Shown: positions 33,681 through 46,800 of the stretch, piece by piece | How positions within the stretch are numbered: the stretch's first letter is position 1 | Layout of the letters: every line of letters begins with the position of its first letter | Assembly (NCBI GenBank): GCA_950097015.1 | Contig: CATNEN010000032.1 | Coordinates: 2,704,501 to 2,768,500 of the forward strand | Reading direction: 5' to 3' | Source of the DNA: Macrostomum hystrix | Taxonomy: Eukaryota; Platyhelminthes; Macrostomidae | DNA length: 64,000 nucleotides | Notes under the pieces: generated by a model | Databases searched by the model: none | Told to the model about the DNA's origin: nothing | Seen by the model: only the letters and a program-made list of their open reading frames with translations | Program-made: the position numbers and the translations under genes

Positions 33681-34217
33681 TGCTACATTTCAAGCTGCAA
33701 ATTTCTCTTAATGCTTCATTCAAAAAAATTTATATATTACTCTAAACTACGTTATTTTATAGTACCTGGAGGCAATGTGTCCTTAAATGTAACATTTAGG
33801 ATTACATACCCTAGACCTGGTTTTCTTCAATTTTGCAGGCTTTAAGTAACTTAAAACTCAAAAGGCTTTGAGTAAAGGATTGATTGCCACATGCAAACGC
33901 TAGGCACTAATCTGTAGACTTGCCAGTAAGTCAGGGAAAACAATTGTTAGACAAATCTTTAGTGCAATAATTATTTACAGATAAATAATGCAGATTCAGC
34001 AAAACATTTTTAACGATGATTAGATGATTATCCAGTTTCAAAATTTTAGAGAAAAACAAAAATAACCTTAACAAAAGGTGTAATATTTTCAGCAAAAAAT
34101 ATGTGTATGCGAACATACATTTAGTAAGCATTGCAAGCCCTGATGGCACGCATTCTTTAAAACTGGATAAATAGCAATGGCAAAGTACACATTGTCCAAT
34201 AATCACACTTCAGATAG
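33681..34217. other. 3' flank of CTU1, no gene seen
   Basis: AT-rich sequence between the 33-bp array and the CTU1 stop codon; it should hold the CTU1 3' UTR on the minus strand. Confidence 0.4.
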
Positions 34218-35828
34218 CTAATTATCCGAAACGGCCGAGAGGGCGGACTCCGTCAAGCCTTCACCAGTTGCACTACCGCAATTTCCATTTCCGCCGCCGC
34301 CGCAGCATCGCCCGGAGGTAGAACAGCTGACCCGCTGCTGCTGCTGCTGCTGATTGGACATCAATCGATCCCGCTGTTTCTTAGCCGAACAAGCCGACGA
34401 TTTGCCAACAGCCAGTCGGGGATTTCCAGAATTCAATCCATCCAGCAGTACGCAGGCCTTGCACAATGGCTGGCTGCTCACATAGCCGCACAGACTGCAG
34501 TTAGTGAGCTCAGGCATTCGAGCATCGGATCTGAAGCGAAGCCGCTCAGCAGCGTGTATTATGTGCAGCAGAGAGGCTGGCCTAGCCCGCTCCAGATCCT
34601 TCACCAGTGACCTGGCGTGACCTCTGTACGCAGCCGGAGCGTACAGGCACTCGGTGGCAAAGTAGTCCAGCTTCTTGAAGTAGGCGTACAGGACAATCTC
34701 CTTCTCGTAGGCGTATTTCAACGGCTTGCAACGGGCCGGGAGACCGCCGCCGGTGTGCGTCACCGCGTCGGCGCATCTGGCCAGCCTGGCCGCGTCACCG
34801 CGTAGCAGGTTCATGATGACAGTCTCGGCTACGTCGTCGGCGTTGTGCCCGGTGGCCAGCTTGTCGGCGCGCAGATGAGCGGCGCCTCGGTCAAGGGCCT
34901 GACGACGAAACACGCCGCAGAAGGTGCAGTTGCTGCGACGACCGGCAGCTCGGACCACTTCGTCCATGGTCCAGCCGTACAGGTCGCGATAGGTGAAGAT
35001 TGTCAGGGGCAGGCCCAGGCTCACCTGTCGAAAAAGGTGGCAATTCAGATAGGATTTTTGATTCGGCTATTGATTTATTATAGGATATTTCACTTTATTA
35101 GATCTATAATACACTTAATTCAGTAATGGATTATCGTTTGGAATCAATTAACTTGAGAAATAAATGAACATTAAGGATTATCGAGCATTCTGTCGAATTA
35201 TTCATTATTCTGTAAAAAATACATTAAGGATTATCCTGTATTAAATAATATATTAAGGATTTTCTAGTATTAAATAATACATTAAGGATTATCCTGTATT
35301 AAATAATATATTAAGGATTATCCTGTATTAAATAATTCATTAAGGATTATCGAGTCTGCTGTCAAATAATCGAGTAAGACCATAAGGAATGTAGTCTTGG
35401 TTGTCGAACCGTCTTTATGTATAATCAAAGAAATTTTTTAAGTAATTCCCTAAGGATTAGGTAGCTGAATTGTCATTCTAAGGGTTAACAAGTTAGCAGG
35501 CAAAGCGCAAACCTCGGTCCGTCTGAGTGCCTCAAGCGAGTCGTCACGATAACCGGCGATGCCCTCATCGATGGCCAGCAGCTGCAGGTCCAGCCCGTAG
35601 CTGTGCCGCTCATTCAGTGTCTTCATCAGATAGGCCAGCACGGTGGAGTCTTTGCCGCCCGAAGCTCCGATGGCTACCCTGTCTCCTGCTGAGAACATGC
35701 GGCTAGCTAGGATTGTGTCGTGAGTTTCTGTTTCAAAGGCCCAGAAGAAACAGTCGCGACAAACCGCGTGTCCAGTCTTGGGGCGCCGCAGCTGCGGCTT
35801 CTTGTCGCAGAAGCGGCATTTGCGAACT

Positions 35829-35876
<48 letters not shown>

Positions 35877-35917
35877 CTAGAGCCAGCTGAAGTTGCTGTG
35901 GCCTGAAATATTAACAT
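34218..35917 (-). CDS. CTU1: Cytoplasmic tRNA 2-thiolation protein 1
   Basis: Two exons on the minus strand, 35917-35513 and 35024-34218, phase 0, about 403 aa. CTU1 with CTU2 thiolates U34 of tRNA-Lys/Glu/Gln in the cytosol, adenylating the tRNA through its PP-loop. Visible motifs: a Zn-binding CRFC....CRDCFF N-terminus, PP-loop [76 protein letters not shown] and a C-terminal CSLCG..CKAC pair with LLDGLN.G.PRLA. A Gln tract of about 15 CAG codons precedes the Zn motif, and a second Gln run and Ser/Gly-rich tail extend the C-terminus beyond the usual length. The start is uncertain: TTTCAG lies directly before 35902, so MLIFQ may be intron and the true start further upstream. Confidence 0.93.
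35160..35350. repeat. 29-bp minisatellite in CTU1 intron
   Basis: About six degenerate copies of a unit like ATTAAGGATTATCCTGTATT plus AAATAATAC within intron 35025-35512. Confidence 0.85.
35829..35874. repeat. CAG/CTG trinucleotide repeat in CTU1 coding sequence
   Basis: About 15 uninterrupted CTG triplets on the plus strand, read as CAG (Gln) in CTU1. A potentially length-variable coding microsatellite. Confidence 0.95.
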
Positions 35918-36339
35918 ATTGTCAATTACTATTTGCTCGACTCAACAGATGCAGTTGTCAAAAAAATGTAAAGGAAGAAATAAAACACATTAGAAAGCTT
36001 GTTCTTAGTTACACAAATCTTATCTAATCCGTAGTTGTATTTGCATTTCACAATTAAAAGTACAAATGCATTTAGTTGACAGTAAAGTTACCTCAGCTCA
36101 CGAAGTTAATGGCAACTAGAGCTAGCAAGAAAAAAATGCACAAGGCAATATAAAAATATACAAATTGATATATTCATACTTTGTAAGAAGAAATTAGGAA
36201 AATCTTTTCTTGTCTGTGAAAGAGAACTGCAAGAAGATGACAACACTGTGAAACAATGCATTAAGGTAGCAACACTTCGTAGTTTAAAGGCTAAATGAGC
36301 AAGCTCAGAATGAAAAAGAGTGAAAAGAGGACTCTGGAC
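35918..36339. other. Upstream flank of CTU1, no gene seen
   Basis: AT-rich; may hold a missing first CTU1 exon or promoter. None could be identified. Confidence 0.4.
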
Positions 36340-36800
36340 ACAAGCTATGGATTCCCTGGGAAATCCCTAGAGCATGACACAAACTATGGATTCCCGGGAA
36401 AATCCCCAGAGCATGACACAGACTACGGATTCCCTGGTAAATCCCCAGAGCATGACACAAACTATGGATTCCCTGGGAAATCCCTAGAGCATGACACAAA
36501 CTATGGATTCCCTGGGAAATCCCTAGAGCATGACACAAACGATGGATTCCCTGGGAAATCCCTAGAGCATGACATAAACGATGGATTCCCTGGGAAATCC
36601 CCAGAGCATGACACAGACTATGGATTCCCTGGGAAATCCCTAGAGCATGACACAAACTATGGATTCCCGGGAAAATCCCCAGAGCATGACACAGACTATG
36701 GATTCCCTGGGAAACCCCCAGAGCATGACACAGACTATGGATTCCCTGGGAAACCCCCAGAGCATGACACAAACTATGGATTCCCTGGAAAATCCCCGGC
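36340..36800. repeat. 39-bp minisatellite downstream of POLRMT
   Basis: About 12 copies of a unit like GGATTCCCTGGGAAATCCCC plus AGAGCATGACACAAACTAT. The multiple-of-three period gives spurious frames on both strands. It ends 26 bp beyond the POLRMT stop, so it lies in or next to the POLRMT 3' UTR. Confidence 0.92.
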
Positions 36801-36826
36801 ATGAAAAGAGATTGACATAGTCCAGT

Positions 36827-39800
36827 TTAGGAGAAGAAATACTCGGATCGGAGCACCTCGGACAGGTCAAATTCGCCACGACTAGGAATCTGCAGAATGC
36901 GCTCATTGAACAGTTTAGCGGCATCGGCCTCTTTAGTGCTCAGCGAGGCCAGCTCAGCTGGTTTGTAGGCGAACACCCGGTGCAGATGACTGCTCAGGTT
37001 GTCCAGGATTGGCCTATTGTGCAGTTCAACAAACTGCTGCCTGCAGACTTCGCCCATAGCGTCAATATCGCAGGCGTGCGTCCAGAAGCAGTCGTGCACA
37101 GCGGCGAAGGTCAAGTCGCGTCGTCGGCACTCCAGGGCCGTCAGCATCATGTGGCAGGAGTCGAGAGAATGTACGAAATTAGGCGGAAACGCGTTGGACT
37201 GCTTGACCATGTCAGGTCTGTAGGGCTGCACAACTAGCAGGCCCAACGGTGTGCGCCATTGAATTGAAGCCCTACGCAGCTTGGCGACACCTTTGGCCAG
37301 GTCCGTGAACCAGCGCTGGATGTGGGTGGCGCTAGTGAAGATGCGCCCAATGCTAGATAGGGTCATGCTAGCCAGATAGGCGGCCGCCTTCTCGCGCATA
37401 TCGTCGGGAAATTCGGCGTCGCGCAGGCGAGCCAGAATCTGCTGCTTGGCGCCGTACTCCGTCACGCCATAGACTGTGGTCATGACAGACTGCTTGATAG
37501 TGCGCCTGACGATGTAGCCTTGAAGTGCTTGAGCCACCGCGTGGCCCTTGGCCGCCTCCGAGGCTCTGGTTGATTCGATCAGCTCGGCCACCGCCTGGTA
37601 GACATCCTGCGGCCGGTCAACCGCTCTCAGATTGACAGCGAGAGCACCGTCTAGATCCCTGCCCATGGCGGCATAGTGCTGGAGGCCGTTGCAGCTGCCG
37701 TCCTGGTGCACGGGAAATGCGCTGCAGTATCGCTCCGGCCCGTCCGGGTGCAGAGCGGCTGCTCGAATCTCGGCACAGGTTGCCAGGGTCTGCCAGGGCG
37801 CCTCGTCGTTCTGCCACCAGCCCCTGCCGGTCCAGGGCCGCTCGGCGCTGTCGATAATGTCCGGCAGAAGCGAATCAGCCATGGCCAGACGCTCAGCGTT
37901 GGTCAGCTTCTTGCCTAGATCGGCCACGTTGATGGCGTGAATGCGCAGCCATCGCCAGCCGCGCTCGCCTAGAGGCTTTGGCTTGTTGAAGCGCAGCAGG
38001 GAGCGGGACAGGTCGCAGCTCATGTGGTTCAGGTGGGGCGGCACAGGGTAGGCCCGGCCGCTGCGAGACAAAATTTGAGGATTATGTTTGTAAAACACTG
38101 CTTACTTGTGCTTCTTCAATAAGTAGCTAAAATAATAACACAAACTGCTATTTAACACTCACAGATAAGAAACTTCTCTTTAGATTCTAAGAAGCTGCTA
38201 TTCAGATGTCAAACTGTCATTAAAGCACGACATGAATTTTAAGAAACTGCCAATCAAAACTGTCTGATTCTAAGAAACAGCCCTTTAGATTCTAAGAAAC
38301 TACCATTCATTCAGATTCAAAGAAACTGCCACGCATTCAGATTCCAAGAAACTGCCACGCATTCAGATTCCAAGAAACTGCCATGCATTCAGATTCCAAG
38401 AAACTGCCACGCATTCAGATTCCAAGAAACTGCCACGCATTCAGATTCCAAGAAACTGTCATGCATTCAGATTCCAAGAAACTACCATGCATTCAGATTC
38501 CAAGAAACTGCCATGCATTCAGATTCCAAGAAACTACCATGCATTCAGATTCCAAGAAACTACCATGCATTCAGATTCCAAGAAACTACCATGCATTCAG
38601 ATTCCAAGAAACTACCATGCATTCAGATTCAAGAAACTGCCATTTAACACTGTCTGATTCTAAGAAACACAAACTTCAATTAAAGTCTGCATGATTCTAA
38701 GCACGACGCTTCTTACGCTGATATTTGGACGCACAAAACTTGGTATTTTGATTCTTTGAGACAAAAATACAAGTTGTAACTCGGCACCAGACTAACCGAA
38801 AGTCAATATTATGCGGCAAATAGAACGGCTGGTCTTTCAGCCAATCAGCGATTGACAGCCGGTAGAGCTCAGTGCACCAAAGCGAATATCTCTCCCGCTC
38901 CTCCTTTCTCTCAGCCGCTTTGCCACGTCGAAGCGCCCGAATATCGGCAGCCGGAGTGCCCGGAGGCGGCGGAGCCAGCGGCAGCACCGTGCGCGGCCTG
39001 GCGGGCAGGGCCAGATGCTCGGCTCCGTTGGCATTGAAACGGGCGACGATGAGGCGCAGGAGCTTGGAGTCGACTCGCCAAGCGCACGAGCTGACAGTCT
39101 GGGTGAGTTGGGCATCGATGAAAAAGATCAACTGAAGGAAAAATAGAAAGATGTTCCGAAGGATTTCGGAAAACTTAATCGAGTTAATCTAGATTAAAAA
39201 ATTTCCGAATTCCCAATTTAGATAAACAAACAAAAACCGAAACAAGAACCGAAATTCGGAACCGAAATTTCCGAATTTTTCATCTAGTTAAACAACCGAA
39301 ATTTCCGAGTTCTTAATCTAGTTAAACTACCGAAATTTCCGAATTCTTGATCTAGTTAAACTACCGAAATTTCCGAATTCTTGATCTAGTTAAACTACCG
39401 AAATTTCCGAATTCTTGATCTAGTTAAACAACCGAAATTTCCGAATTCTTGATCTAGTTAAACTACCGAAATTTCCGAATTCTTGATCTAGTTAAACTAC
39501 CGAAATTTCCGAATTCTTGATCTAGTTAAACTACCGAAATTTCCGAATTCTTGATCTAGTTAAACAACCGAAATTTCCGAATTCTTGATCTAGTTAAACT
39601 ACCGAAATTTCCGAATTCTTGATCTAGTTAAACTACCGAAATTTCCGAATTCTTGATCTAGTTAAACTACCGAAATTTCCGAATTCTTAATCTAGTTAAA
39701 CTACCGAAATTTCCGAATTCTTAATCTAGTTAAACAACCGAAATTTCCGAATTCTTAATCTAGTTAAACTACCGAAATTTCCGAATTCTTAATCTAGTTG

Positions 39801-42800
39801 ACCTACCGAAATTTTCTAATTCTTAATCTAGTTAAACTACCGAAATTTCCGAATTCTTGATCTAGTTAAACTACCGAAATTTCCGAATTCTTGATCTAGT
39901 TAAACTACCGAAATTTCCGAATTCTTGATCTAGTTAAACAACCGAAATTTCCGAATTCTTGATCTAGTTAAACTACCGAAATTTCCGAATTCTTGATCTA
40001 GTTAAACTACCGAAATTTCCGAATTCTTGATCTAGTTAAACTACCGAAATTTCCGAATTCTTAATCTAGTTAAACTACCGAAATTTCCGAATTCTTAATC
40101 TAGTTAAACAACCGAAATTTCCGAATTCTTAATCTAGTTAAACTACCGAAATTTCCGAATTCTTAATCTAGTTGACCTACCGAAATTTTCTAATTCTTAA
40201 TCTAGTTAAACTACCGAAATTTTCTAATTCTTAATCTAGTTAAACTACCGAAATTTTCTAATTCTTAATCTAGTTAAACTACTGAAATTTTCTAATTCTT
40301 AATCTAGTTAAACAACCGAAATTTCCGAATTCTTGATCTAGTTAAACAACCGAAATTTCCGAATTCTTGATCTAGTTAAACTACCGAAATTTCCGAATTC
40401 TTGATCTAGTTAAACTACCGAAATTTCCGAATTCTTGATCTAGTTAAACTACCGAAATTTCCGAATTCTTGATCTAGTTAAACAACCGAAATTTCCGAAT
40501 TCTTGATCTAGTTAAACTACCGAAATTTCCGAATTCTTAATCTAGTTGACCTACCGAAATTTTCTAATTCTTAATCTAGTTAAACTACCGAAATTTTCTA
40601 ATTCTTAATCTAGTTAAACTACTGAAATTTTCTAATTCTTAATCTAGTTAAACAACCGAAATTTCCGAATTCTTAATCTAGTTGACCTACCGAAATTTTC
40701 TAATTCTTAATCTAGTTAAACTACCGAAATTTTCTAATTCTTAATCTAGTTAAACTACTGAAATTTTCTAATTCTTAATCTAGTTAATCAATCGAAATTT
40801 CCGAATTCTTAATCTAGTTAATCAATCGAAATTTCCGAATTCTTAATCTAGTTAAACAACCGAAATTTCCTATTACTAAACTAGTTAAACAAACCGAAAT
40901 TTCTAAAATAAAAAACTAAAGTCTTTAGAAACAAAGATTTCGGCAACCTTCCATTTTTAGACAACACCGAATTTGAGTAAGCCAGAAGCACAGACAATCA
41001 GGCCAGTTTTATACCTGCAAAGCGTCTAGGACAATCTGAGGCGGCCCAGCCAATTGAATCTCGCTCAGCTGTTCAGTAGCGTGATAGCGCAGCAGGGAGG
41101 TGTCCCTAGTCAGGTAGCGAGCGGGCCAATGCGGCCTAGCCAGCATAGGCAGTTTAGTTGGTTGAAACATGAGCGCCATAGAGTCCTGAGCATTCTGAAA
41201 CGCTCTGGCTAGGACTGGGTGCACGCGAATGTGCTGTATGTTAGTGTCCGGATCCAGGACGTCATAAGTAGCCGGCACACCTCTGTAGGTCAGTGAGCTC
41301 AGGTGGCTGGCTAGGTAATTGGCTAGCTTCTCTTGCCAGCCCCGAGGCAGAGCTGGCCAACCAAGATGACCGGTTGACTTGCCCAGCTCCTGAGTAGGCG
41401 GGATTTGATGAGATCCAATCAGTAATCATTTAAATTACCTTCAGTTAATCAGCTATAATCATCATCATTACCTTTCTAGCGTTAAGCTGAAGCCTGGCAT
41501 AAAACGAGTCAGCCAAGTCCCTTAGAAAGATGTACTTTGGCGTGTAGTTTAACACCTGCATAGAAGCCAGGAGGGTGGCCTGTCGCAGCAGGAATTGAGC
41601 AGTGTCCTCTTCGCTCAGTACGGCCAGTAAGGGATAAATTGCCTTATTAGCCGATTCGTTAACGCGCAGATCGCGCCTCAGTTTTGGCACCAAACGGCGC
41701 AGTTCAACTAACCAGCGATCTTTCACTTCGGCGGCCTCTTTAGCGGCCTGGCGTCGGGCAGCCGGCGACACTTTGGCTAGGGGCGATGCGGCGCATAGGA
41801 TTGACACGGCCGGTTCTGACTGCTCCACCTGGGACGGAGGGGGTGGCGGGTTTGAGTTGTTTTAATTGCTCTTAATTAACAGGTGAATTCTACATACGCA
41901 CAGGTAACAATAACAGGTGAATTCTACATACGCACAGGTGACAATAACAGGTAAATTCTACATAACGCACAGGTCACAATAACCGGTGAATTCTACATAC
42001 GCACAGGTAACAATAACAGGCAATTCTACATACGCACAGATAACAATAACAGGTAAATTCTACATACGCACAGATAACAATAACAGGTAAATTCTACATA
42101 CGCACAGATAACAATAACAGATAAATTCTACATACGCACAGGTAACAATAACAGGTAAATTATACATACGCACAGGTAACAATAACAGGTAAATTATACA
42201 TACGCACAGGTGACAATAACCGGTGAATTCGAACAACGAACAGGTGACTATGATCAGTGAATTTCAACTCGTACATACGGAAAGTGACATCGCACCTGCA
42301 ACTGAAGCATCTCTGCCAGCTTCTCTGCTTCCTCCCGGCTGCCGTGAGTGACTGAACAAGCTGACCCATGAGAAGCGGCAGCAGGCGCAACTGATTGGCC
42401 CAGCGAATAAGATCGCAATCTGGCTAGTTTCAGTCCGGCAGCCAGGTCTGAATCCACATCCTCCTGCAGTTGGGCCAGCCAATCAGACTCGGCAGCCAAT
42501 CGGACGGTCAGTTCGGCTATTTCAGCACTGCCCAGTTGACCGGCTGCCCGGAGGCCCACCGCCACTGAGCTAGCACTTAGGCGCTGGCCATCTTTGGCTG
42601 CACCAGCTAGGACAGATAGACTAGAGGACAGGGTGGGCCTGTGCAGAAGGACCGCTGCTGGAACCTGGGTGTGGTGACAATAGTTTTGTTTATATAACGG
42701 CCCATTTAAGAACATGAACTTGTCAGTAAGTGAATGTATGCAATAAAGATTTGAATATACCAAAAGTAAAAAGCCTTTGGCATATAAAGACATGTTTCTT

Positions 42801-43823
42801 TACTCTTTCTAGGGCAGCTGCAGTCTCTTTTTAAATTTCTATGTACTTTGCTAGCTCTCCTGTTACCTCTGTATTTTCTTGCACTATTAAATATGCTTCT
42901 GTCTTCTGCTGTGAGACTACGAAAGTTCTTTCTATGGATGAGATGTCTCCAACAACATTTTACCTGACCGCCTTATAAGGATTTAAGTTGCACCGGAAGA
43001 AAAAATCTACTTCATTTTCGTTACTAGATCTACTTCATTACCTTGCAGTTCCTAAAGTTAATTCTCTCAATTAAGCCTCGATCCCAACCAACAGGAAACG
43101 ACAGGTAAAAATCGATAGTTAGAAATCTGCCATCTCACCTGTTCATCCAGCACAATCAGGCCGTGGCGCAGGCTGTGCAGTGTATGGAATCTAGCCCTCT
43201 GGTTAGCCAACTGTTTAGCAGCTAATTCGTGTTGACCGCGAAGGCACAGGCAGAGCAGCGAGGCGGCCAGTTCTTCGTTAAAACGCTCCGCTTTGCGAGC
43301 GAAAACGCTGCCAATGCTAGGCGAGAAATCGGCCATATTGACAGGCCTATCTGGCTGCGGAATGCGCAATCGAAACATTTCAACAGCTTGACGACAGCGG
43401 AGACGCAGCTTAGCGTCTAACCATAGGCGCTCAGACATCTGGTCAAGCTGTCGACTGAGTACAGTGGCTAGAATTCTCGGACAATCAATATTCTTTAATT
43501 GTAAGGAGAATCTACTGGCTTCAGTTGTGCCTGATTTTTCAGTCGATGGCATGGACTCCACAGCGGATGATGAAGGGTTGCCGTCATCAGCTCTGGAACT
43601 GTGTCGCAAACGTCTGGGAATGGGAGCCGATGCTGCTGTGACAGCGACTGGCGCAGATGTACTCTGATGCTGGCGAGCTGCTAAGCCTGCATTTGTTTTT
43701 CATATGTTCAAATCATTTTAATCATGCCCTACTACAATATAAACACAATGTCATCAATGACTTACATCTGCAACACATCTGTTGGGTCTCTGCTAGTGCA
43801 AGAACCCGCAGCAATGGCAGCAT
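36827..43823 (-). CDS. POLRMT: Mitochondrial DNA-directed RNA polymerase (7 exons)
   Basis: Minus-strand exons: 43823-43766, 43677-43139, 42664-42296, 41828-41472, 41389-41015, 39131-38797, 38060-36827. All phases agree and the sum is 3267 nt (1088 aa). It transcribes mtDNA and makes replication primers in the matrix. The N-terminus (MLPLLRVLALAET..., then Arg-rich) looks like a targeting peptide. The T7-like C-terminal domain is complete: YLPHNIDFR, P.HLNHM..DL.R.LL, WWQNDEAPWQTLA, motif A HQDGSCNGLQHYAAMGRD, motif B RRTIKQSVMTTVYGVTEYG, NFVHSLDSCHMM, motif C AVHDCFWTHA and the terminal YFFS. Catalytic Asp, Lys and Tyr are present. Oddity: between VVQPYRPDM and AFPPNFVHS only VKQSN is left, where relatives carry a longer insert. 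Exons 1-3 rest on splice-phase reasoning. Confidence 0.93.
38310..38640. repeat. 26-bp minisatellite in POLRMT intron 6
   Basis: About 13 copies of a unit like ATTCAGATTCCAAGAAACTG plus CCACGC within intron 38061-38796. Confidence 0.92.
39225..40900. repeat. 34-bp minisatellite filling POLRMT intron 5
   Basis: About 49 copies of a unit like CTAGTTAAACTACCGAAATT plus TCCGAATTCTTGAT occupy most of intron 39132-41014. Multi-unit blocks marked by a GTTGACCTACCGAAATTTTC variant recur at about 39797, 40169, 40548 and 40682, showing block duplication. The 34-bp unit shifts frame each copy, so no long open frame appears, unlike the 21/33/39-bp arrays. Confidence 0.95.
41872..42245. repeat. 34-bp minisatellite in POLRMT intron 3
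   Basis: About 11 copies of a unit like AACAGGTGAATTCTACATAC plus GCACAGGTAACAAT within intron 41829-42295. The unit is unrelated to the other POLRMT introns. Confidence 0.92.
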
Positions 43824-46800
43824 TGCTGAAATGACAATTTACAATAAACCGAGTTTATTTAATTATTATATAGTTAGCTAGTCAGATAGGCTAGATTCAT
43901 GGTAGTAATAGATTATGACTTCTTAGTCTCAACTAGCTATTTTATAACATTAAGGTAATGTACTATACTTAGGTCATTTTACTTATTTCTATAGACATGC
44001 TGTATCCTAATCTGGTGGCATTATTCTCAATTTTTGTTTTTTTACTCTTTAATTTATTCCAATCTTGAAAGTTAAATAAGTGCCAAAATATAGAATTCTA
44101 TTGTCTGACAGGGCACGGATGTTCACAAGTCTCTATGGCACTTTTTTTATTTTATTCATTGCAATTGTTCTTCAGCTTTCTTAAATTGACTATATTGCAT
44201 TCAACTTTGTATTTCTTGCATAGAGAGCTTGTGAACATGGCAGCCATTGCCATTCACTCTGTTTCCCACCTAGCCATGCACACAATTGAAACAAAGTGAA
44301 TAGCTGCCATGCACATTGCTCCACTTACAAAAGCTGAAGACATTAACAATATCAGTTATAAAATTGTAGCTAGTAAAAAATTAAAGTGTTTAGCAGGGTA
44401 GTGATGTTCCGAAATTGTTTGTTAATTGAAATCAAAATATAACTGTTCCTAAATTATAATTTAAATTTTCACAAAGTACTACAATACTAAGATTGTAGTC
44501 TCCAGCAAACATTTGCTTCTACATCTATTGTTTTCCTAAATCAATTTATCTTGTACAAACTATTAATTGACACTAAAATAAGCTGGAGTTGTATTTATGT
44601 AAGATTTTGGCAGCTAGAATTTGAACTATTTCATATGGTCAAAATATGCTCACAATGCTTGTTTTGATTTTTACCTTGAGATTTTCAAAATCATGAAGTT
44701 GATAAAATCAAATTTTGTTCCAACTTTTCTACAGCACTAAATGTAGGATGCATACATGCGCAACACCCAGCCGACCTAGCTAAACCGGCCATGTGAAACA
44801 AGGGCCAAGCAAGGTAAGTCACAAAAACCAATCGACCAAGCGCAAAAAAATCAAAGGGGGACCAAGGGACAAAAAAGGAAGGCGTGAAGAAAAAGAAAAA
44901 AGGGAGAGAAAAAGAGAGCAAATGAGAGCAAACTAAGTTGTAAATAGAGCAATGAAACAAACTAAGTCGTAAATAGAGCAAAAACTAAGTTGTATGGCCA
45001 GCTAAGATTTGGGAGGTTGCACATGTATGGTAGGATATCTTATCAAACTTTTTGTTGTTTTAATTCAGAAGTTTTAACATTCTTGTTCTTTTAGTTACTA
45101 TTTGGCAGCTAACGTTGCTACCAAGGAACTACTATCAGAAGAATGTTCCAAAGATATTCTTTTTAATGCACTTTTATTTCTCTAGGGTAGAATTTCTCTC
45201 TCTCTCTCTCTCTCCTGTATGTTCATATGTGACCTGAGAGGTTTTTTAACACTGGTTATGCACTCAATGTCAGGCATACCTGTGGATTAGAGGAATACAG
45301 CAATAGGCCTTTCAATTGCCTATGGATAGGCACCAAAATTCTAGTATTATTCTCCAAAGTTATTTTTTGGGAACTACTCTGGTTATCCTCTGAGTTCTTT
45401 CTAGAGAATTTCACATTTTCTTGAATTTGATTAATATCTTTGTTTGCTTGTTAACTAACTTAAGCAGTTTGCAAGGAAAGTTATCCCAAAGGAAAATGAT
45501 GACTTTCTTCTCTAAATATTCTTTTTATATCATGTTTTATTTACAATTATTAACAAAAACTTACTAAAAATTTTATTTGATCATACTTTTTTAACAAACA
45601 TTTATTAGCAAAAAATATTTTAGGATCATTTCACTTATAAAATTTATTTTAATTTTTGCAATTGCATAAATTTAACTTAGTAAATTAAGGAATTAAAAGT
45701 TTAGAGGCCTATTACAATTACATTTGGCTCCAAAAGGTCTAAAATTAGGGAAAAAAATAATTTGAAATCAAACTTTAAGAACATAAGAACATAAAGTTGG
45801 TATGAATTGCAGATTTTGGGGGTCAACAAAGTGCAGCAATTGGTTGACATACAACGCAGCCGCCGCCACCGTCCGTGACCGTCTGCAACATGAAATCGCT
45901 AATTGAACTTTCAGCCGCAAATTAAATTTGCATGGTTAAAAGAAAGCAAAGTTGTTAATATAATATGTTTTTTTAAAGCACTGCAATAACATATTTATAT
46001 CTTTAATTTGAAGCGAATAACTTTGTTTTTGTGCGTTGAATTAACGTAGCCAACGGTCTTCAATGAGGTCATTGTTTATGAGTACTCGTTTAAGAATTCG
46101 CTTCCTGTCTACCACTTATGGGTTTGGATCCTTAAATAATAGGAAATTAAAGTACTATTATGTAGATCGAAGGAACAGCTATGGTTTTACCGCTTGGCAT
46201 TTGATCTCGGAAATCTCGTCCACTTAGCTTGTTAGCAGGCGCCGGCTTATAAATAAAAAAAACAATGTTGATTGCGTGTCTACTTGACCCAAAAAAAGAT
46301 GTTTATTTTAGTTCTGTGAACGTTGAAGGTCTCAGGAGGCTCAGGAGGTTTTCCTAGCTATTTGAAGAGTAAAGAACAAATATATTAAAATATTTTTATT
46401 GCTTTTGTCTTACTCATGCATGTACTTACTGTATGTACCGTGTTATATATAGCATTTAAATGCATAAAAAATCTAATGCTGAAGATTTTCACCAGAAAAA
46501 AGCATCCCGGTAAGACTTCACCGAGAAAACTTCGACGGGACAAAGCAGGAAACAATGAGTACGATTAGAAACTGCAATCAGTCCGATATTTAATTGTATC
46601 AATTTTGTATCATTAACCCAATTATAAAAAGCTCCACTTGATTTCGATTCAATCAAACCTGCAAAATGCGCACCGCCTCTTTAAACTCAGCTGCTATAGT
46701 ATAACAGTATGTGGCTCGTAGCTCATGAGCCCTCCATAAATGTTGATCATGAACTAGAGAACACAATTCGAATGCGTTTTTTAATTAAAACGACATATGG

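Noticed and set aside
32916-33745. Three overlapping frames of about 260 codons
   Set aside because: 33-bp minisatellite between RPL15 and CTU1; all frames are the same repeat.
36295-36804. Frames of 165-169 codons on both strands (YGFPGKS repeats)
   Set aside because: 39-bp minisatellite downstream of POLRMT; the collagen-like look is accidental.
39225-40900. CRISPR-like array of regular repeats
   Set aside because: Units are head to tail without unique spacers, in an intron of a eukaryotic gene; a minisatellite. The same holds for the 33-, 34- and 39-bp arrays.
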